Shown piece by piece: positions 25,971-33,975 of a stretch of DNA of 34,431 bases. This DNA is from Desulfobacterales bacterium (GTDB taxonomy: Bacteria > Desulfobacterota > Desulfobacteria > Desulfobacterales > Desulfolunaceae), in contig JAKSCC010000291.1 of NCBI GenBank assembly GCA_022360815.1, positions 1 to 34,431 on the forward strand, given 5' to 3'. Below the pieces are notes generated by a model. That model was not told the origin of the DNA. It saw only the letters and a program-made list of their open reading frames with translations, and ran no database searches. A program made the position numbers and the translations under genes. How positions within the stretch are numbered: the stretch's first letter is position 1; each line of letters opens with the position of its first letter.

Positions 25971-28127
25971 ATGCATGTTTTTTTGGAGCACCCACAGACC
26001 ACCATGACACAAAAATTTCATAGACGTAGCCCACACCCCAAGAGGCGGCCAAACAGGCAGCCACCCAAAAAACGCTTCGCCCCCAAGATCAAGGCCGGGT
26101 CCGATACCAAGCTTAAGCCCATTTTTGAACAGATTGGTGCTCCTGAACCCCGCCCTTTTATGCCGGATCGTTTTCAACTTGAGGCGGTGGAGGCTGTCAA
26201 AACCGGTGATTGCCTGGTGACGGCGCCCACCGGCTCCGGCAAAACATGGATAGCCGAACAGGTCATCGCGGCGGCCCTTAAGCGGGGAGAAAAGTGCTGG
26301 TACGCCACCCCTCTCAAGGCGCTCACTAACAGCATTTTCAGCAGATTCTGCGAACTCTTCGGTAGTGACAAGGTGGGAATTCTCACCGGAGACATCAAGG
26401 ACAACCCCAGCGCCCCCATTGTGGTGGGAACCACCGAAATTTTAAGAAACCAGCTCTACGATGCCATGCACACCGGAAAAGATCTCAAAACAGATCTTGT
26501 GGTGATGGACGAAGCTCACTACCTGGGCGATGCCGATCGAGGCGTGGTGTGGGAGGAGGTGATGATCTACCTGCCCGCCCGCATTCCCCTTCTCATGCTT
26601 TCGGCCACCGTGGGCAACGCCCACCAGATTGCCGACTGGCTCACCCAGATCCGAGGGCGCAAAGTTCAGGTGATCGAAGAGAATCGGCGAAGCGTTCCCC
26701 TTCACCCCCTCTTTTTTCACCCCTCAGGCACCCTCTTTCCCCTGGTCAGCCAAAAGGGTGGCAAAGGGCGCGTGGGCCTTTATAAAAAGGTAAACGCCTA
26801 TATTCATCAGGAGAACCCGCCCCTTCTGGCCCCCCCAAACCGGCTCCCCCCCATAAGCGATATCCTTAAGGTGATGAAAAAATACCGGCTTCTGCCCGCC
26901 ATCTTCTTTATGAAGTCCCGTGCAGACTGCAACGGGGCTCTGGAGCTCTGCTCCGGCGAGCTTCTGGCGGACGACCCGGCCCGGGCCGATCTTCTTCAGC
27001 GCCGTGTGGATGAGATTCTCTCGGCCCACCCCCACCTGGCCCGTCACGATCAGCGCTACCACCTGGAGCATCTGGCGGTGGGGGCCCACCACAGCGGCCA
27101 GCTTCCCGGCTGGAAGGTAGTGATTGAAACCCTCATGAGCGAAGGGCTCCTGGACGCCATGTTTGCCACCAGCACCGTGGCCGCAGGGGTCAACTTTCCG
27201 GCTCGAAGCGTGGTGATCTTAAACTCCGATCGGTTTAACGGGGTGGATTTCATGCCCCTTTCGGCCTCGGAGTACAACCAAATGACCGGTCGTGCCGGAA
27301 GACGGGGCAAGGACAAAGTGGGTTTTGCTCTGATGATTCCTGGCAAATTCAACGACATCGGCCATCTGGCCCGTCTGACCAACCGAGCACCGGAGCGCAT
27401 CGTCAGCCAGATCCACATCAACTTCTCCATGGTCCTAAACCTTCTGCTCTCCCACACCCCTGAGCAGGTTCACGGCCTGCTGGAACGCTCTTTTGCCGCC
27501 TTTCTTCTGGAGAAAAAAAGGGGCAGCCAGGGCATCAGCCAGCTCTGGGAAGACTTTCTGGTTCATCTGGAATTTCTTCAATACAAAGGATTTGTGGATG
27601 AAAACCACGCCCTCACCGAAGATGGAAAATGGGCATCACGCCTGCGCATCGACTCCCCCCTTCTCGTGGGCGAATGCTTTCGGCGAAAACTCTTCCCCGA
27701 AGATCCGGCCCTCATGGCGGCCATGGTGGCATCCTTTGTCAATGAAAGGGAGAGAGACGATAGCACCATCAACCGTGGGGCCCTACCCAAAAGTCTCACC
27801 AAAACATTCCTGAAGATTCGCAAGGGCATCACCCCCTTTGCACGCGAGATGATCGACTGGGGTTTTGAGGTTCCATTTCTCTACCTTCACCCGGCGGCAA
27901 CCCTCTACCTCTGGGCCTCGGGCACCCCGTGGAATGAGGTGCTCCAGTTCTGCGGACTTCCCGAAGGGGATCTTTCACGGCTTATCCTGAGAACCGCTGA
28001 CAACCTTCACCATATAGCGGCCCTTACAACGGTCTTTCCCCAGGCAGCCGTGGCTGCAGCCGAAGCGCGAAAAGCGATCATGCGGGATCCGGTGGTGACC
28101 AGCCTCACCGATATCACCGGGGCGTAA
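25971..28127 (+). CDS. Ski2-like DEAH-box helicase
   Basis: A 718-residue superfamily 2 helicase. Motif I TAPTGSGKT is near residue 83, motif II DEAH near 180, motif III SAT near 211, AHHSGQLPGWK and STVAAGVNFPAR in the second RecA domain, and motif VI MTGRAGRRGKDKVG near 440. A helical C-terminal region (about 530-700) resembles the Mtr4/Ski2 helical-bundle (DSHCT-type) portion. The order and motifs place it with Ski2-like RNA or DNA helicases, such as bacterial HelY-type proteins. No nuclease is fused. The first 45 residues are very basic (KRRPNRQPPKKRF) and may contact nucleic acid. The start is uncertain: ATG 25971 or 26004, neither with a good ribosome site. Confidence 0.88.
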   Translation: MHVFLEHPQTTMTQKFHRRSPHPKRRPNRQPPKKRFAPKIKAGSDTKLKPIFEQIGAPEPRPFMPDRFQLEAVEAVKTGDCLVTAPTGSGKTWIAEQVIAAALKRGEKCWYATPLKALTNSIFSRFCELFGSDKVGILTGDIKDNPSAPIVVGTTEILRNQLYDAMHTGKDLKTDLVVMDEAHYLGDADRGVVWEEVMIYLPARIPLLMLSATVGNAHQIADWLTQIRGRKVQVIEENRRSVPLHPLFFHPSGTLFPLVSQKGGKGRVGLYKKVNAYIHQENPPLLAPPNRLPPISDILKVMKKYRLLPAIFFMKSRADCNGALELCSGELLADDPARADLLQRRVDEILSAHPHLARHDQRYHLEHLAVGAHHSGQLPGWKVVIETLMSEGLLDAMFATSTVAAGVNFPARSVVILNSDRFNGVDFMPLSASEYNQMTGRAGRRGKDKVGFALMIPGKFNDIGHLARLTNRAPERIVSQIHINFSMVLNLLLSHTPEQVHGLLERSFAAFLLEKKRGSQGISQLWEDFLVHLEFLQYKGFVDENHALTEDGKWASRLRIDSPLLVGECFRRKLFPEDPALMAAMVASFVNERERDDSTINRGALPKSLTKTFLKIRKGITPFAREMIDWGFEVPFLYLHPAATLYLWASGTPWNEVLQFCGLPEGDLSRLILRTADNLHHIAALTTVFPQAAVAAAEARKAIMRDPVVTSLTDITGA

Positions 28128-28283
28128 ACAAAGGGGTGGTGCCCATAGGAAGACCCGTATTTACATAGGCCCATCTTTAATTTATGATAAGAGGTTGAGC
28201 CGAAGGGCTCTCAAATCTTCTCCAGAGAGGTTGGGAGTATCGACTTTTTGCAATGATTCATCACGATTGAAGGAGTGATTCAA

Positions 28284-28769
28284 ATGGAAACATGCCCGTG
28301 CGGACTGGATGCGGACTACAATAGCTGCTGTGAACCCATTATCAGAGGTGAGAAAAAGGCTGAAACAGCCGAGCAACTCATGAGAGCGCGTTACAGCGCT
28401 TATGCCAAAGTCGAAACCGACTTCCTCAAGGAGTCCATTCACCCTGAAAAACGAAACACCCACGACGAGCGCCAGACCAAAAACTGGGCCGCCAAATCGG
28501 AATGGCTGGGCCTTGAGGTGGTCAACACCGACAGAGGCGGTGTCGACGATGAATCCGGACGTGTGGAGTTCATCGCCAACTACGCCTTCAAAGGTGAAAA
28601 AGCCCGTCACCACGAACTCGCCTCTTTTGTGAAGCTGGATGGCCAGTGGTTCTTTGACGATGGCGTGGGCGTCATTCCCGAAACCGTGGTCCGCCAGGGT
28701 CCCAAAGTGGGCCGAAACGACCCTTGCCCCTGCGGCAGCGGCAAAAAATTCAAAAAGTGCTGCGGCTAA
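28284..28769 (+). CDS. YchJ-like SEC-C zinc-motif protein
   Basis: 161 residues with SEC-C-type metal motifs at both ends: [13 protein letters not shown] at the N-terminus and [16 protein letters not shown] at the C-terminus. Between them is the YchJ middle domain ([53 protein letters not shown]). The SEC-C motif binds zinc, as in the SecA tail. The role of YchJ is not established. ATG 28284 has AAGGAG eight bases upstream; a GTG at 28275 is within that site and less likely. Confidence 0.92.
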   Translation: METCPCGLDADYNSCCEPIIRGEKKAETAEQLMRARYSAYAKVETDFLKESIHPEKRNTHDERQTKNWAAKSEWLGLEVVNTDRGGVDDESGRVEFIANYAFKGEKARHHELASFVKLDGQWFFDDGVGVIPETVVRQGPKVGRNDPCPCGSGKKFKKCCG

Positions 28770-28785
28770 ATAGCGCATGCCACCC

Positions 28786-28809
28786 GCCGCAGGCCCCCTC
28801 GCCTGCGGC
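28786..28809 (+). terminator. GC-rich hairpin between the YchJ-like gene and the selenoprotein gene
   Basis: GCCGCAGGC and GCCTGCGGC form a perfect 9-bp stem with a six-base loop. The downstream T-run is poor (CCCATCTTT). It ends 24 bases before the next start codon, so partial termination or processing is possible. Confidence 0.45.
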
Positions 28810-28833
28810 CCCATCTTTAATGGAGAGATCCCT

Positions 28834-29172
28834 ATGATTGAGTGGGCCTACTTGCGCAAAGGCTGAACCTCCTGCACCAAAGCCCAGGAGGTCCTTGGCA
28901 GACTTGAAATCACCCCTGAAAAGATGACCGATGCTCGGAAAGAGCGCATCGATACGGATGCCGCATGGGAGATCCTCAGCTCTCGCTCCCGCATCCTAAC
29001 CGCTCGAGGAAAAAAGGTGACGGAGTGGAGCCCCTCAAAAGAAAACAAAGAGGCCCTTCTCAAGGCAGCCATAGGCCCCTCCGGCAACCTTCGCGCCCCC
29101 ACGCTAAAATTGAAAGAGTGCATCATTGTTGGCTTTAACGAAGCGTGTTACACCGACACCTTCCCCACATAG
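28834..29172 (+). CDS. ArsC/Spx-like thioredoxin-fold selenoprotein (UGA at codon 11)
   Basis: The frame from ATG 28834 (GGAGAG six bases upstream) reads MIEWAYLRKG, then TGA at 28864-28866, then TSCTKAQEVLG, and stays open to TAG at 29170. With selenocysteine at codon 11 this gives 112 residues and a U-T-S-C motif exactly where Spx and ArsC-like proteins have C-T-S-C. The usual length is about 115. The rest fits the family: GPSGNLRAPTLKLKECIIVGFNEACY matches the cis-proline (RAPT) and VGFNE region of ArsC-like proteins. A SECIS-like hairpin follows the TGA. A role as a thiol/selenol oxidoreductase is likely; arsenate reduction is not shown. Reading only from the internal ATG 28924 would remove the active site. 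A nonsense mutation is the main alternative. Confidence 0.85.
28864..28899 (+). promoter_or_regulatory. Candidate bacterial SECIS element after the in-frame UGA
   Basis: Starting 16 bases after the UGA, GCC-C-AGG (28882-28888) pairs with CC-T-T-GGC (28893-28899) around an AGGT apical loop, with one C-T mismatch. The loop lies 23-26 bases past the UGA and contains GG, as in SelB-binding hairpins such as E. coli fdhF. An alternative 8-bp stem, ACCTCCTG (28867-28874) with CAGGAGGT (28885-28892), competes with it. Confidence 0.65.
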
Positions 29173-29230
29173 GAGCCAAAGCCTCACGCTTGGGCTCTCC
29201 CGTTAAACCAGACCCTGAAGGAGACCTCAC

Positions 29231-29722
29231 ATGATTCGCATTGCTTCCCTTCTCACGCTTTTCTGTCTTATGACAGCTCCTCTTTTCGCTGCAGAGCCCT
29301 CTTCAGACACCGCCCTGGCCGACGATATGGCCGCCGCCACCCAGGCCGCCACTCCACCGCCTCAAGAGGTGGCCCCAACCCTTGACACAGACAAGGTTTC
29401 GACCATCTCCGTGGTGGAGTTTGTGGTGGCCCAGTCCATTAAAAACCGAGAGCCCGTCGATGTGGCATCACAATATACGGCAACACCCGAGCGGCTCTTT
29501 GCCTTCACCCGAATCAACACAAAAACACCCCAGACCATCACCCACGTCTGGTACCGAAACGAAGAAAAGCGAGCCGAGATCGCCCTTCGGATCGGAGCCT
29601 CCCCAGCCTGGCGAACCTGGAGTTCCAAAGCCATCTTCCCCAAAGGACCCGCTGACTGGCGTGTGGAGGTAACGTCCGAAGACGGAACACCTCTGGCCGA
29701 GACCCGATTCACCGTGGAGTAG
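29231..29722 (+). CDS. DUF2914 domain protein, exported
   Basis: 163 residues with a Sec-type signal peptide (MIRIASLLTLFCLMTAPLFA, AxA-like end). An Ala/Pro-rich linker (about 22-55) and a C-terminal DUF2914 domain follow: FAFTRINTK, THVWYRNEEKRAEIALRIG, WRTWSSKAI and DWRVEVTSEDGTPL with a closing TRFTVE strand. The fold is immunoglobulin-like and its ligand is unknown. It probably sits in the periplasm; there is no lipobox cysteine. GGAG lies seven bases before the ATG. Confidence 0.85.
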   Translation: MIRIASLLTLFCLMTAPLFAAEPSSDTALADDMAAATQAATPPPQEVAPTLDTDKVSTISVVEFVVAQSIKNREPVDVASQYTATPERLFAFTRINTKTPQTITHVWYRNEEKRAEIALRIGASPAWRTWSSKAIFPKGPADWRVEVTSEDGTPLAETRFTVE

Positions 29723-29727
29723 CATCC

Positions 29728-29774
29728 AAAAAGAGAGCTTGCAGCGCTATGCTGCCCCCCCAGACTCTTTTTTC
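29728..29774 (+). terminator. Possible terminator after the DUF2914 gene
   Basis: AAAAAGAG and CTCTTTTTT form an outer A/T-rich stem enclosing a GCAGC/GCTGC inner stem, with the T-run as the 3' arm. It lies between the stop codon and the start of the SPFH gene. Confidence 0.45.
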
Positions 29775-29800
29775 ATCTTCCCCATGACGAAGGAGGCCCC

Positions 29801-30925
29801 ATGGCTTTTTGGGACAAATTAAAAGGTGAGCTTGTTGATGTCATTGACTGGCTTGACGACACCCAGGACACTCTGGTCTGGCGTTTTCCTCGGTACAACA
29901 ACGAGATCAAATACGGGGCAAAACTCACGGTCCGGGAGTCACAAGCTGCCGTGTTTGTCAGCGAGGGCCAAATTGCGGACCTCTTCGGGCCCGGCCTTTT
30001 TGAGCTCACCTCCCGCAACCTGCCGGTCCTCACCACCCTCCAGAAATGGTACCATGGGTTTGAAAGCCCCTTTAAATCTGAAGTTTACTTTGTCAGCACG
30101 CGAAACTTTACCGACATCAAATGGGGCACCAAAAAACCCATCACCCTGAGAGACCCCGAGTTCGGCCCTTTGCGCCTGCGCTCTTTCGGCACCTATGTGG
30201 TGCGGGTCTCAGACCCAAAGGCTCTCATTCGAGAAATTGCGGGAACCGATGGGGTCTTTGGCCTGGATGAGATCACCGGCCAGCTCACCAGTATGGTCAT
30301 GGGCCGCTTTGCCGACCTTCTGGCCGAAAGCAATATCCCCATCCTTGACATGGCCGCCAACTACGATGAGCTCTCCCAGTGGGTCACAAAAAAAATGGAA
30401 CCGGAGTTCACCGCTTACGGCCTTTCGCTCACCAAATTCATCATTGAAAACATCGCCATGCCCAAAGAGGTAGAAGAGGCTCTGGACAAACGCACCAGTA
30501 TGGGCATTGTGGGAAATCTTGATGACTACACCAAGTTCCAGGCCGCCAACGCCCTTGAGAGCGCCGCCGAAAACCCATCGGGTGACGCATCGGCCGGTGT
30601 GGGCATGGGCATGGGGTTTGCCATGGCCAACCAGATGACCCAGACCATCACCGGTCAATCGGGTCAGGGGTCCCCTAAAAGCCAAGAAGCCTCCCCGGAA
30701 GGCCCCCCTCCCCTGCCGGAGCAAGAGATAATCAAATACTACCTCGGCATTGGAGGAGAGCAGAAGGGCCCCTTCACCCTCAAAATTCTGGGAGAGATGA
30801 TCCGCGACAAGACCACCACCCAGGAGACCCTTGTCTGGAAAAAAGGGATGGATACCTGGGCCAGAGCCGATGCCGTAGACGACCTTAAATTTCTTCTGGA
30901 AGATGAACCGCCTCCCTTGCCTTAA
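29801..30925 (+). CDS. SPFH-domain protein (YdjI-like) with C-terminal GYF domain
   Basis: 374 residues. The first 240 form an SPFH/band-7-like domain of the bacterial virion-core/YdjI type: MAFWDKLKGELVDVIDW, WRFPRYNNEIKYGAKLTVRE, FGPGLFELTS, LRSFGTYVVRVSDP and a long helix ending MPKEVEEALDKRTSMG. A Gly/Ala/Met linker follows. The C-terminus is a GYF_2-type domain (IKYYLGIGGEQKGPFTLKIL through DTWARADAV). Identical PPPLP motifs lie on both sides of it (302-306 and 370-374). GYF domains bind proline-rich peptides, so self- or inter-subunit binding is suggested. YdjI in Bacillus works with membrane-stress proteins. GGAGG precedes the ATG, and the zinc-ribbon gene 58 bases downstream is a typical partner. 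Confidence 0.87.
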   Translation: MAFWDKLKGELVDVIDWLDDTQDTLVWRFPRYNNEIKYGAKLTVRESQAAVFVSEGQIADLFGPGLFELTSRNLPVLTTLQKWYHGFESPFKSEVYFVSTRNFTDIKWGTKKPITLRDPEFGPLRLRSFGTYVVRVSDPKALIREIAGTDGVFGLDEITGQLTSMVMGRFADLLAESNIPILDMAANYDELSQWVTKKMEPEFTAYGLSLTKFIIENIAMPKEVEEALDKRTSMGIVGNLDDYTKFQAANALESAAENPSGDASAGVGMGMGFAMANQMTQTITGQSGQGSPKSQEASPEGPPPLPEQEIIKYYLGIGGEQKGPFTLKILGEMIRDKTTTQETLVWKKGMDTWARADAVDDLKFLLEDEPPPLP

Positions 30926-30983
30926 ATGTCAAGGGTCATGCACTCTTTCGCATCATTGACACACCAGCCAGACAGATCTTGCC

Positions 30984-31667
30984 ATGCCCAATTGCAAAAA
31001 CTGCTCGGCCCCGGTGCCGGCAAACTCCATTGTCTGTGCCTACTGCGGCACACGAAACGACACCGATCTCACCGGTATCCACCCATTCACAGAGGTGGAG
31101 CCGGACCATGAGCGAACCTGCCCTCGATGCCAAGTCGCCATGAAAACGCTGGATCTGAGCATCGAAGGCACCTTTCTCATTGAGCGCTGTGATCAGTGCC
31201 TCGGCATGTTCTTTGACGCCGGAGAGCTTGAAGCACTCATCAAGGCCACGGTAAAAAACGTGCATCACGTCAATCACAAAAAACTCAATGAGCTTCACAA
31301 GCTCAACCGTCGGGATGCGTACGGCATCACCTACATCAACTGCCCGGTATGCGACGCTGTTATGAATCGGGTCAACTTCGGCCAGAGAAGCGGGGTGATC
31401 ATCGACCGATGCCCCGACCATGGGCTCTGGGTGGACGGAGGCGAGCTGCGCCACCTTTTGGAGTGGGTGAAAGCTGGCGGAGAGATCTACAACCAAAAAC
31501 GCGAAGCCATCAAACAAAAGATGGATGCGCGAGAAGATATCAAGATTCAACGGGCCACACCGGCCTCTTTCGGAGGCGGATTTGAGAGCTACGGCTCCAC
31601 ATTAAGGCGCAGTGATCCCCATATCTTTGACATCATCTCACGGGTTGTATCCTGGCTTCTACGTTAG
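30984..31667 (+). CDS. Zinc-ribbon protein with TFIIB-type repeats
   Basis: 227 residues. A leading rubredoxin-like ribbon (CKNC, CAYC) is followed by two zf-TFIIB-like units: CPRCQVAMKTLDLS with CDQCLGMFFDAGELEAL, and CPVCDAVMNRVNFG with RCPDHGLWVDGGELRHL. The last 70 residues are charged and end in a hydrophobic/amphipathic stretch (HIFDIISRVVSWLLR), possibly a membrane contact. It lies just after the SPFH-GYF gene on the same strand. Similar zinc-ribbon proteins accompany SPFH proteins in ydj-like membrane-stress clusters. The function is not known; no DNA-binding role is implied by the ribbon alone. There is no strong ribosome site. Confidence 0.82.
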   Translation: MPNCKNCSAPVPANSIVCAYCGTRNDTDLTGIHPFTEVEPDHERTCPRCQVAMKTLDLSIEGTFLIERCDQCLGMFFDAGELEALIKATVKNVHHVNHKKLNELHKLNRRDAYGITYINCPVCDAVMNRVNFGQRSGVIIDRCPDHGLWVDGGELRHLLEWVKAGGEIYNQKREAIKQKMDAREDIKIQRATPASFGGGFESYGSTLRRSDPHIFDIISRVVSWLLR

Positions 31668-31852
31668 CGCAAAAGCTTGCGGGTTGCCTGCAACTCTGGT
31701 AGGTTACCTCGACCGCAGCACAGACACATCGACGGAGTGTATAAAAATCCGTCGCCGTAATTCCTGACAAGGCCCTGTTCACCGAAGTTTTTTCTGTGAC
31801 AGGGGTCTTCCTTCCAGGCCATAAAAGAAACACCATGTAAGGAGCAACTCCC

Positions 31853-33535
31853 ATGTCCAATGAAGGCAACAAGGTCATCTACTCGATGATCCGTGTGAGC
31901 AAATATTACGACAAAAAGCCGGTTCTCAAAAACATCTCTCTCTCCTATTTTCACGGAGCCAAAATTGGTGTTCTGGGCCTCAACGGATCGGGCAAGTCCT
32001 CCCTTTTGCGCATTCTTGCCGGGGTGGACACCGAGTTTGACGGCCAGACCATTCTCTCCGACGGATTCTCCATCGGCTACCTTGAGCAGGAGCCCCTTCT
32101 CGACGAAGAGCGCACCGTCATTGAGGTGGTCAAAGAGGGCGTCCAGGAGGTGGTGGACCTCATGAAAGAGTACGATGAGATCAGCGAAAAATTTGCTGAG
32201 CCCATGGACGATGACGCCATGGACAAACTCATCGCACGCCAGGGGGTGGTACAGGAAAAACTCGATCATCTGGACGCTTGGGACCTCGACTCCCGGCTTG
32301 AGATGGCCATGGACGCCCTGAGATGCCCTCCGGCAGACGCCAAGGTAAGCGTCCTCTCCGGCGGTGAAAAACGCCGTGTGGCCCTCTGCCGTCTTCTTCT
32401 TCAGAAGCCCGACATCCTGCTTCTTGACGAACCCACCAACCACCTGGATGCCGAAACCGTGGGCTGGCTGGAACAGCACCTGCAGCGATACGAGGGCACC
32501 GTCATCGCCGTTACCCACGATCGCTACTTCCTGGACAACGTGGCCGGCTGGATCCTTGAACTGGACCGCGGAGAGGGAATCCCCTGGAAGGGCAACTACT
32601 CCTCATGGCTTGATCAGAAGGGCAAACGCCTGGCCCAGGAAGAGAAGCAAGAGAGCACTCGCCAGAAAACCCTTGCAAGGGAGCTGGAGTGGATCGGCAT
32701 GAGCCCCAAAGGGCGTCACTCCAAATCCAAAGCCCGTATCGCGGCTTACGAAAAACTCTTACATGCCGACACGGCCGAGCGCGAACGTGAGATGGAGATC
32801 TACATTCCCCCAGGACCCCGTTTGGGCAACAAGGTCATTGAAGCCGAAGGACTCTCCAAGGCGTTTGGGGACAAGCTTCTCGTGGAGGATATGAGCTTTA
32901 TGCTCCCCCCCGGAGGCATTGTGGGGGTGATCGGCCCCAACGGTGCCGGTAAAACCACCCTCTTCCGCATGATCACCGGTCAGGATACCCCTGACACGGG
33001 CACCATCAGCATCGGAGACTCTGTCAAACTGGCCTATGTGGATCAGAGCCGTGACGCCCTGGACCCCGAAAAGAGTATCTGGGAGGTGATCTCAGAAGGC
33101 CAGGACACCATCACCCTGGGAAATCGTGAGGTCAACTCCCGTGCCTACGTCTCCCGCTTCAATTTCTCCGGTTCCGACCAGCAGAAGAAGGTGGGCCTTC
33201 TCTCAGGCGGCATGAGAAACCGTGTTCACCTGGCCCGCATGCTCAAAGAGGGGGCCAACGTGCTTCTCCTTGACGAACCCACCAACGACCTGGATGTCAA
33301 CACCCTAAGGGCTCTGGAAGAGGCCCTCGAGAAATTCGCAGGCTGCGCGGTGGTCATCAGCCACGACCGCTGGTTTCTCGACCGTATTGTCACCCATATC
33401 CTCGCCTTTGAAGGCGACAGCCAAGTGGTCTGGTTCGATGGAAACTACTCGGAGTATGAGGCGGACAGGAAAAAACGTCTCGGTATTGATGCGGACCAAC
33501 CAAGACGCATCAAGTACCGCCACCTGACCCGATAA
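31853..33535 (+). CDS. ettA: EttA, ABC-F translational throttle ATPase
   Basis: 560 residues, an ABC-F protein without membrane domains that binds the ribosomal E site and gates entry into elongation according to ATP/ADP ratio. The first ABC has Walker [10 protein letters not shown] near 42, [12 protein letters not shown] near 168 and [11 protein letters not shown] near 190. The linker has the charged P-site-tRNA-interaction stretch ([20 protein letters not shown]). The second ABC has GPNGAGKTT near 361, [12 protein letters not shown] near 450 and [11 protein letters not shown] near 472. [16 protein letters not shown] and the inserted arm after [12 protein letters not shown] are specific to EttA. 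The second signature has Met where SGGE is usual. AGGAG lies eight bases before the ATG. Confidence 0.96.
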   Translation: MSNEGNKVIYSMIRVSKYYDKKPVLKNISLSYFHGAKIGVLGLNGSGKSSLLRILAGVDTEFDGQTILSDGFSIGYLEQEPLLDEERTVIEVVKEGVQEVVDLMKEYDEISEKFAEPMDDDAMDKLIARQGVVQEKLDHLDAWDLDSRLEMAMDALRCPPADAKVSVLSGGEKRRVALCRLLLQKPDILLLDEPTNHLDAETVGWLEQHLQRYEGTVIAVTHDRYFLDNVAGWILELDRGEGIPWKGNYSSWLDQKGKRLAQEEKQESTRQKTLARELEWIGMSPKGRHSKSKARIAAYEKLLHADTAEREREMEIYIPPGPRLGNKVIEAEGLSKAFGDKLLVEDMSFMLPPGGIVGVIGPNGAGKTTLFRMITGQDTPDTGTISIGDSVKLAYVDQSRDALDPEKSIWEVISEGQDTITLGNREVNSRAYVSRFNFSGSDQQKKVGLLSGGMRNRVHLARMLKEGANVLLLDEPTNDLDVNTLRALEEALEKFAGCAVVISHDRWFLDRIVTHILAFEGDSQVVWFDGNYSEYEADRKKRLGIDADQPRRIKYRHLTR

Positions 33536-33547
33536 GAATCGCCCCAC

Positions 33548-33580
33548 GTCATTTCGCTGATTATCAATCAGCGAAATGAC
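33548..33580. terminator. Perfect 15-bp hairpin after ettA
   Basis: GTCATTTCGCTGATT and AATCAGCGAAATGAC pair fully around ATC, starting 13 bases after the stop codon. No T-run follows on either strand within a few bases, so it may stabilise the 3' end or terminate weakly. Confidence 0.55.
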
Positions 33581-33741
33581 GCCGCAAGCAACACACCCCA
33601 CCCCCACAAAAAAATAAAATAACCAAAGATTTAAAACACCTTCACCAAACAACCCAAACCACCCCAAAGCCAAATGCCCCATTGTTTTTCACAAAAAAAG
33701 TTCCCCCTAAGAGAGGTGTGCGACTTTTTACAGAGCCGTCA

Positions 33742-33787
33742 TTGAAAAGGCCCTCTGAAGTTGTTACAATTTCTCGTATGCATACGA
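33742..33787 (+). promoter_or_regulatory. Sigma-70 promoter with palindrome at the start site
   Basis: TTGAAA (33742-33747) and TACAAT (33765-33770) are separated by exactly 17 bases. The expected start falls inside the perfect 14-bp palindrome TCGTATGCATACGA (33774-33787). It should drive the response regulator through a leader of about 200 bases. The rest of the 440-base gap after ettA shows no gene. Confidence 0.65.
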
Positions 33788-33975
33788 TAATCAACCGGAT
33801 ACTCACGCCACAATTCTCTTTCACGAGAGTTCCCCGTCAGCGCCCCCATGGGTGACGGACCCCACGCCGTGTCCCACTCCGGTAAGAGAGCAATTCAAAG
33901 GGCAACCCCCGCTTCAAAGAACCCCCGAAAAGTGAGTCATCCCTCCCACTTTCGGAACAGGAGATCCTGATTCCC

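Noticed and set aside
28867..28892. Perfect 8-bp stem after the UGA as a transcription terminator
   Set aside because: There is no T-run after it and it lies inside coding sequence.
28924..29172. 82-residue protein starting at the internal ATG
   Set aside because: It has no ribosome site and lacks the N-terminal strand and active site of the fold. The UGA-containing frame from 28834 explains the whole domain.
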